This document shows positions 13,889 through 25,362 of a DNA stretch of 64,000 bases, piece by piece. The stretch is from assembly GCA_037074705.1 (NCBI GenBank), contig CM073591.1:77234532-77298531 (forward strand). The letters run 5' to 3'. The position numbers and the translations under genes are program-made. The notes beneath the pieces were generated by a model. It searched no databases. It saw nothing but the letters and a program-made list of their open reading frames with translations, and had not been told where the DNA came from. The stretch is from Zhengitettix transpicula (taxonomy: Eukaryota; Arthropoda; Insecta; Orthoptera; Tetrigidae). Numbering within the stretch: the stretch's first letter is position 1; every line of letters starts with the position of its first letter.

Positions 13889-14225
13889 TTTGATAAATGG
13901 TTCTCGGCTTATCAACCAGGTCAAATCATTATTATAACCCAACGTTCCAGTGAAAATCATCTCCGCCGTCGTTGAGGTGATTAAACGTAGACTGGGACGT
14001 ACCTAATTAGGTTAAATGTCCGAAGAACCGGTAATACCCGGAAACGAGATAAAAGTGTGTAAATTTTTAGTAAGGTTAGCGGCGAAGTTTGAAACGTCAT
14101 ATGATGTGAAGGAAACATGAAATCACTGTGAAAGGTATGCTAATTTTGAGAAACTGTATTTCGCTTAAACACTGTGTAATAGTAAAGAATGGAGCCAGTT
14201 GATAAGCCGAGAATCATTTATCAAA
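13889..14225. mobile_element. MITE-like element with ~28-bp terminal inverted repeats
   Basis: The left end TTTGATAAATGGTTCTCGG and following CTTATCAACC are matched in inverted orientation at 14198-14225 by GTTGATAAGCCGAGAA and TCATTTATCAAA, with a single mismatch over about 28 bp. The 337-bp element has no coding capacity. Its inner part (CCAGGTCAAAT, then AACGTTCC) resembles a stretch near 17058-17095, so related sequence occurs more than once. It fits a non-autonomous DNA transposon; the superfamily is not determined. Confidence 0.65.
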
Positions 14226-16010
14226 TATAATATTTTTATTTGATGTCCAGATATGTTTTTAAGCAATTAACTCATATTTTATGATAATAGACGTACTGTA
14301 AGTTCAAAATAGAAAAGTAAATGAAAATTAGAGAGAAATTAGGTTAATTAAATATTTATTGTTTGTAGGAGTGGTTTTAAATATTTACTACTTTACGTTC
14401 ATTATATTTTATTCTTTTGCGGTCCAACAACGGAGAACGGAATCGTTGATGTGACAAGACACTTATGTGCAGATAAATCGTTCACAAGTGCCGCAATCTG
14501 ACACGCACGACCACGGGAACAACCGTGACTTAACAATTTGTGAAGGTGTATCCTTAATTACATCGCCACCACCGACCGCAACGTCATGGTTGAACGTAGA
14601 CGGGAAGAGGACCTTGCTTCTGACGTCCATCGTGGTAATTAGATTAAACATCCACATCGTCCTCAACTCAGGAACAACTGACAAGGGCCAAAACAAACTT
14701 CGTGAGAGTGCAAATTCTTGGAATGCTAAGCGGTAAAGTTACAAAAGCTGCAGTAGAAGAGCCGTCGCAGTTTTGGAAGTTTCACTACTGTTTATTGCTA
14801 CATGTAGGCCTTATAAGCCCCGAAAAGAACAGACCGCGGCTCCTAACTTTATTTGACACTGAAGTAATAAGATTAAACGTGTTAACAACGATACGAGCAT
14901 CGGCGAGAGGAAATTCTTTTGAAGGTGAACGATGTAGTAGCAGGAGGGATTGAAAGAAGAAAATAAATCAAAAAAAATAAATCAAAATCTTAGGTCTTAT
15001 TTTCTACGATTAATTTCAATGAGACGACGTAGGCCAACGTAGATGTGTATGTCCCTGACATTCAACACAGGCAATTAGCTGAAGTTTTTAAAACGTCCGT
15101 GGCTCACAAAGGACTGATAACAGCGAAAACAAGCTTCGCTTGAGTGCAAATTCTTGGAAAGCTAAGCGAAAAGTTTCAAGCGTGAAAACAGTGTAGTAGC
15201 ATAACTGGTATTAAATGTTTAGAAAATTCAGTGCCCTATTTACAGGTCACACAAGAGACGTAATTAAATGTCCGAAGAACCGGTAACAACCGGAAACAAG
15301 ATACTGGCTTGCGAATTCTTGGAAAGCGAAGAACTTTGAAACGTCATATGACAGGCAATCACTGTAAATTTTGAGTAACTTTATTTCGGTTACACGAATA
15401 CATAAATACAACAAAAAGCGTAACTGTTCAAAGCACAATCTTTCAAACTGATTACAGATAATTTGAAAAAAAAATGTTTCAGGAGAATATTTATACGGCA
15501 ATACGTTGCTTCAAGCAATATCGAAGCTGAGAGTTATAAAAATAAAAGCGGACGAGCCAGAGTTGATTTCGAATAACGTCACATAAATTGTGAATGTATG
15601 TCTTCAATTATGTAACCACCACAGGCCGCTATGTCATGGTCTACGTATATTACATGACGTTCGCAGAAGGAACATTTATATAAATGTGAAATTATCACGT
15701 TAATTAACGTCGCACGGAAGCATCCTTTTTAGTAAGTTTCGAGTGACAAGAGAATCAGAAAAGAAAGCAGCGCAGGGTTGTTACTGCAGTAGTTATTAAA
15801 TTTAATGTGTAGGAGCATATCATATCTCAACGTTGAGAGGGAAGAAGTACTTGGTACTCGGGCGTTAAAGTCCAACATATTCGAGCACTAATAAAGAAAA
15901 GAGGTCACCTGAGATTCCAAATTCTTTGAATATATAGAGGCGGTGTTTTTAACATTTCAGGAGAGTGGTCAAAGCAGAAATAATCAACATATGATTTCCA
16001 AACTGTTCAG
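14021..16010. repeat. Degenerate direct-repeat block
   Basis: Several segments recur in the same orientation with divergence. AAATGTCCGAAGAACCGGTAA is at 14016 and 15265 and is followed in both places by GAAACGTCATATGA. AAACTTCGTGAGAGTGCAAATTCTTGG at about 14694 matches a stretch near 15130. A block with AATTTGTGAAGGTGTATCC and a GTCATGG near 14537-14590 matches about 15586-15640. Spacings differ (about 436, 1050 and 1245 bp), so this is not a simple tandem array but a nested or rearranged repeat. Open frames on both strands here are short and unconvincing. Confidence 0.5.
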
Positions 16011-16373
16011 GATACTGTGCATTCAGTATAAAAAAAAACACGTCCAGTCTCAAATTCTTTAAATAATGATTTTATTGTAAGGACTTGTCATTCATGGTGG
16101 TGACGTCATACATGCTTAAAGTTTAATTGCTTATATTTCATAAATTAGGTCAAAAAGTCTTTCAAAAGGGGTCTTAGAATTTCGTATATTATCCAGAAAA
16201 CAGGCGAAAATTTTTTTTCGTAGCAGTTCCGTTAAGTAAATCTTAGCCTCTTTTTTAAAATAAAACATTTGACACTGTGAAAGTGTGGTTATTTTCATTC
16301 AGATTGACGAGAAATTTTTCCCGTAAATTGTAACATCTATGCAGAAAAGCGCTAAAATATGTGATTCACTCAC

Positions 16374-16509
16374 CATTTTTTTTGCGGAATTCGAATAATC
16401 CTTTTTGAAGCGGCAGAACTTAATTGGTTGCGGTAGCACACAGATAACTAGTAATATTCACTCGTTTCGGCACTCGCTGCACACGCAAAGCTTAGTTAGG
16501 TAAGGCACT
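16374..16509 (-). other. Candidate first exon ending in ATG at a splice donor (unknown gene)
   Basis: On the minus strand, a GC-rich region runs into an A-rich leader and then ATG (16376-16374) followed at once by GTGAGT, a consensus splice donor. A start codon sitting exactly at the end of exon 1 is a common arrangement for genes with one 5' noncoding exon, and KRTCAP2 in this window has a very similar layout (ATGG at a donor). An arthropod-like initiator TCAGT lies at 16511-16507 and would place transcription start about 136 bases upstream of the donor. I could not find the following exons at lower coordinates, so the product is unknown. Confidence 0.4.
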
Positions 16510-16745
16510 GAGCACAGCCAGAGGAGACGCCGCGCCGATCCGCGCCGGGCAACCTGTTGCTAGGAGCGAAGCCACGACCAGACTGAATCCGCAGCCACGG
16601 CGGATAGTTCCTCCTGCGGCCGCCAGGGCCAGGTGCTTTGTCGGCCACAAACACCAGACATGTCAAGGCCATGTCAGCGTTCAATCTGCCGGCAATCAGC
16701 ATCCGGAATTGAGTAAACGGTACCATTAACACACGCACGTGTCCA
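16430..16745 (-). promoter_or_regulatory. GC/CpG-rich island, likely promoter
   Basis: The most GC-rich stretch of the window (for example around 16525-16630, with GCCGCGCC and GCGGCCGCC), sharply distinct from its AT-rich surroundings and rich in CpG. It directly precedes the exon-like segment on the minus strand. CpG-rich islands in AT-rich insect genomes often mark promoters of constitutively expressed genes. An 80-codon open frame across it is probably a by-product of base composition. Confidence 0.45.
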
Positions 16746-17264
16746 CCGTGTGCTTATAATATGTAAGAAGCCAGTAATAGGAAAGTTGGCTACCAACTCG
16801 GACGAAAATCCAGTGTCCATATAAGGAGCGGTATTACGGGCGCTTCATTGTCTGGGAAGAATGCGCGAAGGTAAAAGAGGAAGGAAGCAAGTAATGCGGG
16901 AGAGCGTAAGCTCCTCCAGTTGTGGACCAACTCCGATTAGTTCAGCACCATGGAAATAAAATGTTAAAGGAGTAGCGTATTTCGAGTGTCTAGATTTGAA
17001 ATTTGGTGGAAACTTGTAACGAATACTTTCTCGGTTTAAATTATTAACTATACACTCTAAGTCAACCAGGTCAAATATTTATTAATAAACAACGTTTGCA
17101 CGACTCGCTCTGCCATAGTCACGGGGTGAATTGATGTTAGCTGTAATACAGTTAACAAGTATTTGAAGTTAGAAATTTTTATGTAATGCATTTAATAGCC
17201 GAGGTGCAGTATACGTCCTTGCTATTATATCAACGAAAAGACTCAAAACCTTTATTTTAAATTT

Positions 17265-17645
17265 ATTTATATTTTTTTCAAGGACAGAAAGAACAGCTTC
17301 CAAACGAAGCTCAGCCATATAGGCCATGAAAGTGATGGAAAAATCGCAACCGAAACGGGAATCGAACCCAGGATTCACGCTTTGTAAGCGGGTGCTCTTC
17401 CTCTGTGCTATACTATTCGACTCCAGGCTAGCCACGAAACTTCTCCATCAACACCTAAGCCTGGCTCAGCCTAAATTCACTAGAACACTCAGTTCATGGC
17501 CTAGTTTTAGGATTCAATGCTGAATGTGTATAAAGTGAAATTGATAACAGATGGAATAAAATAATTCAAGAACGGAAATAAAAGCTTCCAAATGAGGCCC
17601 AGCATTATAGGGCACAAGCTGAATATAATGATGAGGATAGAAAAA
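17265..17645 (-). mobile_element. tRNA-like SINE head plus a second, headless copy
   Basis: On the minus strand there is an A box TAGCACAGAGG (17410-17400) and a perfect B box GGTTCGATTCC (17368-17358). They flank GCTTACAAAGCG, which looks like a decayed tRNA anticodon arm, perhaps Val. The body continues to about 17265 (GAGCTTCGTTTGGAAGC, then an A-rich end). A diverged copy of this body, without the head, lies at about 17550-17645 in the same orientation. Acceptor-stem pairing fails, so it is not a functional tRNA. A similar head occurs at 2996-3110. Confidence 0.55.
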
Positions 17646-19610
17646 TCTCGTCGAATCTTATGTTTACAAATAAATCGGTAACGCGTCCGAAAATCCGTTT
17701 GAACGCGATAAACTCAAAAACGGCTAAATATATTTCAATCAATTTCTGGATTTGTATATCAACTTTCGTAAGATGTGGTCGTGTAGAAAGATGCTGAACT
17801 TCAAATGCTGTGGAATGAGGAGGCTAAAGAGAGTAGAACAGTTTGTATTAAATGGAAATAAAAACTGGAGTGAACATGTTTTGATAATAAATTATTTGAT
17901 GAGGGGCGTTCTTGAATAAATGGTCCAGGGGCAGCTGAGAGGGGAAGAACATTCCTGAGTTGTGAAGAGAAGAGCTGGAGAGTAGTCAGTGGAAAAGGAG
18001 CCACGGCAGAAAACTTATTATGATGAATACACGACATATGCCTTAGAGTTTGCCGATTTTCTAATATACAGCGTTAAAGAAAAGAAAAGCTGTGGATAAC
18101 TGAAATTTTATTGGATTGATAACAATTGGGAATGCAATGGCACTTGTTCATGCAATTTCATGAAACCAATAGCCTGAGGGGTTCGCGCATATTTACCAAT
18201 ATCTTAAAACGTACAAAAAACACTCAAAACAATAAAATGTGAACATGTACCTAATGAAATTCGGGAAATCAGTAATTATTCGGACAAATACGCTTTGAAC
18301 ATTGGCTGTTTACCGTACACGAGCAACAGTCACGGTATCACTATGTAGAACAATAGTTTAATTTGAAAATTCTAGTAATAATTTATTTTTCTATTTTAAA
18401 AGATGATTAACAATCAAGTTATAATTTTTTCTTTGTAAAAATTAATTATTATGTAGACAATAAATTAAGGGAAAATGAAGTTTTTGTTACAATATATATT
18501 ATTTATAAGAGGAAACGGACAACTTTTGGGTTAGATTGATCTAAGGACTATGTGTAGGAACATGATGACGCATTAAAGACGAGTAGAGTATTAATTTTCG
18601 AAATTTTGTTTTAAATCTTCCCTTGAAACACACAATTCTTCCAATTTTTCATTTATTTAATACGTCACACAAAATCCGTCTCTAGTTCATGTTTTTATCA
18701 CTCAACAATGATATTTGCCTCGTATTAGGTTTCAAAAAGGCTAGTGTCCAGCCTTATACCACAATACTTTACAGAAGTTGGAATTGTTCCCAAAAAATAT
18801 TCATATATATATATATATATATATAATCTATCAAGGAAGCCATAGAAGTAAGAAGGGATTGGAAGATCAATATCAACCTTTTAAATGATATAGAAAGCTC
18901 TGCTTCTTTTCGCAGCGAATTGCATCGATTCAGTGAATATGAATGAACCAGAAGTCTCTGACATTGATAGATCAAGATATCCGACTGAGGTTTCTGTGTT
19001 TCACGAAGTAGTGTGTGCGGTCGAGGAGATATACGAAAACGGAGGCCAATACCCACTGACGATTGGGTTGTGATATTGTTGTTCACAATATTTTGTCGTG
19101 ATTTTTGACGTATGAAAAGGGAGAAATATAGGTCCCAAGTTAACAGACGAAAAATAAATTAGAAAACGACGAAATAGAGGGAAAAGTTTAAATAAGCGAC
19201 GTTTCTTCCATTAACAAGTTATTTTAGTTTACTAGTAAGAAATCATGAGGTTAAGGTTGATGGAGAATCACTACGCTGACCACATGCTGACCTAAATCCA
19301 GAATGTGCCATGGAAGATGAAAGTATGGCAGCTTGCGTAGTAGTCGAAGGCCCTCAATGGGCTGTAGAGCCAAGTAGGAGAGAGAGTCATAACATCATAA
19401 ATTCGAACAATAGGAGTAATTCAGAAATTTTTGCTATAAGATTTTTGTTAGAGTAAAAACTCAAGTGGTGGTTCAGAATGACATTATTCTGAACTAGTTA
19501 ACATCTTATCTAACTCAAGCATAAAAAATACTAATACAATTATTAAATGGGTACATATTTTCCTATATTAACTTATGGATTGTTGGATACACAGAGAAAT
19601 TTGCAAAATT
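17646..19610. other. AT-rich intergenic DNA, no gene recognised
   Basis: No recognisable exon, RNA gene or transposon domain. A (TA)n tract lies at about 18804-18824. An open frame of about 105 codons (minus strand, 18769-19086) runs through this tract and lacks any domain. Confidence 0.45.
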
Positions 19611-20001
19611 ATTTTTTCTTTTAGAGTAAAAGGCAACATTAGGGTAATATATTATTCAATTCCCCTTTAATAGCATAGGAAGGGATTTGAAAGGGGGGAT
19701 GCGGAAGGGTAGAGGAGGGTAGCCGAGGGTTAACTAGGGCTCCCGGGCTATAATTTAAGGATCCTACCCGGTATTCGCCTAAAAGTAATGCTGGACAAAC
19801 CATGGAAAACCTGCATCAGGTAGGTTGGGTATTGGGTACTTGTCTCACGCCCTTCCGATGGCGGGAGAAGGTAATGCTGAGGGAACGCAGGATTCCCTTC
19901 TCCGTGCCTTGACCAGTTTAGGAAGCTGCTGGCCGACTATTCCAATAGGAATAGCGGAGAGAGGAAATGGCATCCCCGAAGGTAGCCCCCTCCGTCTCTC
20001 C
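19611..20001 (-). repeat. Interspersed repeat family A, minus orientation
   Basis: Starts with the T-rich complement of the A tail (19611-19625) and continues through CCCCTTTAATAGCATAGG, GGATCCTACCCGG, CTGCATCAGGTAGG and the CGGCCA/AGCTGC block. It ends at CCCTCCGTCTCTCC, which is probably the 5' end of the element. Compared with the copy at 24899 it lacks the middle part carrying GTGACCCCGGAACATA, an internal deletion. Confidence 0.75.
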
Positions 20002-23000
20002 TAAAAGGTGCTCAAAATTCTTTCGTTGACCAGCATTAATCATATTGTAAATTAATAATATCTGAGAGAACTCATCATCATATTAAGAATGGATACAGTT
20101 ATTATGTCGTCTAAAATTTAATGCTGCTAGCTAAATAATATCACTTGTTTCATAACATATAAATTTGAATTCTATTTGATACAATTTAAAGTGTGTTTTG
20201 TTGAATACAAATGTGGTTTTGATTCAATGAATTCCGTACTATTAAATTAAATGATAAAACAAACAATCGGGTGATCCAATGCAGACGAAATGATTTTAAT
20301 ACTGAAAAAGAATAGGCGTTAAAACGGCAAATCTGTTCTGCGTAGACAATTATCAGCCATATTAATAGACAAAGAAATGTTATTATGAGTGTAGAATAAT
20401 ACAACAGTTAGCCGTTGAAATTTTCGAGTTTTAAATTACGTAAATCGATTAAATAAAAATAACAGAATGCAAGTTATTTTATTTTTCTAGATGAGTTTAA
20501 TAGCAATTCAAAATATTTTATCTGTTAGTCGTTTGAAAAAAGTCAGCAAGCATGAACAGGAAAGAATGCGCTTGAAACACAAAACTGTAATGAGACCAGG
20601 CTCCTGCACCGGATGCAGGTACGTCGTGGAACAATAATATCCTGGAATAGTCTTTCGTTTTTTTGACTCTTACATCCTACCACTTTTTTAAATCTAAAGC
20701 ACTGAAGTTAAATATTTCCCTATGTACCAAGAGTGCGGTCGATATTAATTGAATAATTACGTATTTTTATAGTTTTTTGGGCCATTCGTGCTGCAAACAT
20801 GACTATTGTGTTATGAAATGACTAGAACTTTTCCACTTGACACAATTTTTCGCGTTTCAATTAATATATGAACAATTTTGAATGTATAAAACGTACATAA
20901 CTTGCCTCTTTATAAAGATCCACGTCAGGTACATACTATGCAGAGAGAAACTTTACTCTAACTAAACTTAAAATAAATGGGTGTACAGAAGAACTGTATG
21001 ACTTATTTTCCCAGTTACGAGCTTGATACGACAGTCTTTCAACAATTTCCGTGAGACAATATTCATGAATCTAAAAAATAATTTCCAGCCAACTATAGAG
21101 AATTTCTTTGAATTTGAAGGAAGATTTAGAATACAGAAGTTAGTACAATAAACATTTTCACTTGACGTTGTTTGCTACTAATTTAATACTGCTTTAAATT
21201 AATGTTAGCTTTATGAGTAACCGTCATTATGTCTTCTTCATCAGAACATGTAACTTTCAATCTTTTTCTAGTAAATAAAAAGAGTATTTGTTTGTATGTA
21301 TGTTCCGCATTTTAACACCCGTGGGCAAAATTTCAGCAAATTTCATACACGTGTTCTTTGCGACCACGAAACTAACACTGTCTGGGTGAGACACGTCTAC
21401 CATACCCAGGGGGGCGGGGGTGGACGGGCGGTGGAAATTTTCACACATGTTAAACGGTCGATATTTGCGTAGAATAAATATTTTTCGGGATCAATGACAT
21501 TGATAGTATTTCTACCGATGTCGTTTGGGTATAATTTCCACCCCTTTTGGCATGAGTGGGGAGCACACTTCGGGGTGGGGGTTGAGTGACATAAAAATAA
21601 CGCAAAAGCAATCGAAATTCGAGTCAAATCGGGGGTTACGGATGTCGCTGAGTTTAATTATGACATTCAACTTTTTATTAACCCACGGTAGCGGGAGTTG
21701 ACGGAGGTGGAAATTTTCGAACATGTTAAAACGGCCGATATATTCGTTGAAAGAATCTTCACTGGGTTAATGTCTTCGACTCCTTTCGGCATGGGAGGTG
21801 AGCACATTTAGGGATAGGGGTCGAGGTGTGTCACATAAAAATAATGCAATAGCATTCTAGATTGGAGTCAAATCAGGGGTTATGCTTGTGACTCCGGGCA
21901 CAAAGCTTGTACTTAATACAATATAATAAAATATAACCGTAATACAAATTTTCTAAGTGTCAAGTGTTTTACCTTGTACTGTCATAACGTAAACTCTGTA
22001 ATTCGTTAATGGTTTTGGAGATAATTGAATATGAACCAGTTTTATCATCAAGGTTTCTTGGCAGAAAAGTAGCTACAACCAGTTTAGGGATTGAATTCTA
22101 CATCTTCAAAAGATGCAGGAGACCAATTTATTTTATAAAGTTATTTCAGGATATTAAATTACGTATTTTCCTGTAGTTAAATCTGATGTGCATGGTGAAA
22201 GGCTGAAAGGCGGGTATTTGTATGTCGGATTATGTTGGCGAGGTTGCTTAAAGTGTTGCAAACAAACCGCAACGGGTAAGAAAGAGGGGCATTGCCGTCA
22301 ACGAAGCCCTACTAAATCCTCAGATCTTTTGTATAAAACTGATTACAAGGGCTTCTGATGCACTAGTGCGAGACCATCACGTACAGGAAGTCAGAGTCGA
22401 GCCATTCAGAAATATTTAATATGTTCGTGGTACCAAAACAAATTAACTTTATAAAGAACAGCAACGTGAGCGACGCTCGTTATAATCCAGAATCATTACC
22501 AGTTAATTAATCATTACCCACATCAAACAAAGGAAATTCTTCTATCAATCAAGAGATGGAAATATACTGGGAAAGACGAGACGTGCTTGAGCTGTAAAAT
22601 ATTAAACCAGCGAGTCTATTACATATCAACGACGTAACTATAATTTCTTCTATGAAGTATAAAATTACAGTAGGTAATCATAAATAGTCTAAATATGAAT
22701 ATATTATTCCAAGATATTTATCGATAGCTAAAAAATTAAATTCAGAAAATATGAACATTTCATCATATTGAAAAGAATACCACATTAACATTTATGAGAG
22801 TTATACGATCATTTATCATTTTATACGAGCTGATAATGAATCAGGACGGTGAGTATACGATTGCTTTAACGTTAGTGGCGTCGTAAGCAGCGTTCCTATT
22901 TATGTCCCTACTCTAATTCTCTATTATTTCCACCATTACTGTGAGACGCTTCAGTTATTATACGCCCATGTCGTTTTATGTTTCTCTTTCCTCGAATATC

Positions 23001-24898
23001 TCTCCCTTTAATATTTACAGTCATATTCCGTCAATTAAGTTTTTAAAAATATTTATAATGTTTAATATAAAAAAATTCATTGCTGACATTAAAATTACAA
23101 AATATTAAACTTAAATAAAATTATATTACTTTACACACACAAACCCGCAAATAATTTGCCAAATTATGATTGAGAACCAAAATAAACAAATTGAGTTTGA
23201 TGATGTAGTCACACTTCAGAAAACACAAAAAATGAGAAAATTATTCGAGTGAAGAAAATTTCTATGTTATGAATTTATACACTAATAACTGATAAATACA
23301 GAATAATTTATCATCTGAAGCGTGGTCCACAAAGCTAAATCAATTTTTAAATTAAATTAAATATTACTCTTTTGTGTACCAATATAATAAATAATGAGGA
23401 CTCGGTTGTATAATGTGAAATAAGGGTACGTCAGTTGATGAAAGGGAGATATGAGGAAAACTTCTAGACAATTGAGACTCTAAGATGCCACCTAGGAATA
23501 AAATATACTTACGTAGACCCGATCCTCAGTATCCTATGATAGCGTGTTCTTTTTCAACATTTAATTATTCGTTTATTCGGATTTTTCATACTTCTGAACC
23601 AGCTCTAATGAACTTAGTTAAATTTATGGACGTATGCCTTTGTCTGTTAAAAATTCGTCTTCTTTATTACATTTCTAAAACTTCTTTATGTCATTACCAT
23701 TCATTTCGCTGAGTTCCTGTTTTTTCTGATAGTTCGATTACTCACCTTCTTTCGTTTATTCGTTTATTCCCTTTTAATGTTGTGATGTAATACATTAAAA
23801 AAAATGCGTGAAAAATGTCACGATACCATTGTGAATAAATTTCAAATTCAGATTACAGAAATTGAAGCTGCGTGATGTTGTTATTCGCCGATTTTCCTCT
23901 TATTTTGATCGCATCACTATGTGCCAGTGCCACTGGGTTATTGAAATATTTTCCTTTCCCTTTCCCAATATGACGCGACTGAAAAGAATACTTATCTGGG
24001 GTGCCACGACACTCAAAAGACGTATCCATACAAAGAATCTATTATCATATGGAATCCAAAGGCATAGACCCTCCAACATTGTTACCAAGGATAGACTTGT
24101 TATTATTACAGCCTCAGATATCACCTTATTGTCACGTCTTACATACATTTGAAGAGATTATAGGTTTAATGACAAGAAGATCATACGTGTGCGAAATGAA
24201 CATGTTTGCCATGTAGTGAGCTTCTTTCAGAAGTCTTTCTCACTCCTTAAAAAGAATTCCATGCTTGCTTCACTGCTGCCCCTACATATATTTCCAGTGT
24301 TACAATACAACTCAGGCAAAAAGACTGCATTCAGGAATTCCTGTCAACGATACTAACACTTGGATAGCAGATGGGTCGGGATCTCAGCTGTTTGTACTAC
24401 TCTGAAACACTTTTCCCTGAAGACCTCCCATGGAGTTATATGTGCTGTCTGTGTGAAGGCCGTGTAGTGAAGAACGAATTCATCAGCACATTTAGAATTT
24501 TACCAACACACAAAGAACAATAGCAAAAAAGGTTTAGGGTGTGAAGTTTCTTGACTACGCTTAGTTCCACAATCATTATCTGAATAGTAAGTAGTAAAAG
24601 TTACAACTTGTAATTGTGATTCGACTGTAGGAGGATTGACTGTTTTCTGTCACTTTTTAAAACTACACCTGTACTTTAAACGCATACTGCTGCCTGATGT
24701 GGATTCATTTCAAAATAGATTTTTAAATTAACTTAAGTTATTCATCACTTCACACACACATAAATATTTGTAACTACATTCTGATCATTCGCTAATGAAA
24801 ATTATTGCGGCCAGTATTAGTACTTTGGGCTGACAAATCTCCATTGCCTTTAACACACAACCATTCCCGTTAGGCGTTTCTTCTTAGTAAAACCTGCA
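20002..24898. other. AT-rich intergenic DNA with one repeat block
   Basis: Only the degenerate duplication at 21285-21895 stands out. Short open frames at 23485-23712 and 23862-24216 have no recognisable domain or splice context. Nothing else supported. Confidence 0.4.
21285..21895. repeat. Dispersed repeat with internal ~240-276 bp duplication
   Basis: Two diverged direct copies. GGTGGAAATTTTCACACATG followed by TTAAACGGTCGATAT (from 21431) recurs as GGTGGAAATTTTCGAACATG with TTAAAACGGCCGATAT (from 21707). GAGTCAAATCGGGGGTTA (about 21622) recurs as GAGTCAAATCAGGGGTTA (about 21861), with GACATAAAAATAA-like blocks between. The block also has G-rich runs. The differing offsets point to indels between copies. 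It looks like a decayed interspersed repeat rather than a gene. Confidence 0.55.
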
Positions 24899-25362
24899 TT
24901 TTTTTTTAGATTAACAGGTTACATGAGGATAAACTCCCCTTTAATAGCATAGGAAGGGATTTGAAAGGGGGATGCGGAAGGGTAGAGGAAGGTAGCCAAG
25001 GGTTAACTAGGGGCCCCAGGCTATAGTTTAAGGATCCTACCTGGAATTCGCCTAAAAGTGATTCAGGACAAACCCCTGAAAACCTGCATCAGGTAGGTCG
25101 GGCGCTTGGTACTTGCCCCGTTGGGAGAGGGTTTTTATATAAGGTTCGCAGCATTCCATTCTCCGTCCCTTGACTAGTTTAGAAGGCAACTAGCCGACTG
25201 TTCCAATGGTAATGGATAAAAACACTTACCATATGCCCAAGGACTGCGACCCCGGAACATATACCTCTCAAAACAGGCCGATGACCCTTGGCTTGTGGGA
25301 ACCTTAGTTTAAAAGCAGAGAGAGAAGTAGGCATCCCCAAAGGCAGCCCTCTCCGTCTCTCC
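24899..25362 (-). repeat. Interspersed repeat family A, near full length, minus orientation
   Basis: Spans from the T-run at 24899 (complement of the A tail) to CTCTCCGTCTCTCC at the presumed 5' end. It contains all the blocks seen in other copies, including CCCCGGAACATATACC, CTCAAAACAGGCC and GGAACCTTAGTTTAAAA. With the copy at 36223 it best defines the element's length, about 465 bp. Confidence 0.78.

Noticed and set aside
14463..14953. Overlapping short open frames on both strands
   Set aside because: They lie in degenerate duplicated sequence, with no domain and no consistent splice sites.
17340..17435. Functional tRNA gene (Val-like, minus strand)
   Set aside because: A and B boxes are good, but the acceptor and anticodon stems do not pair and the sequence continues into a repeated non-tRNA body, so it is a SINE head.
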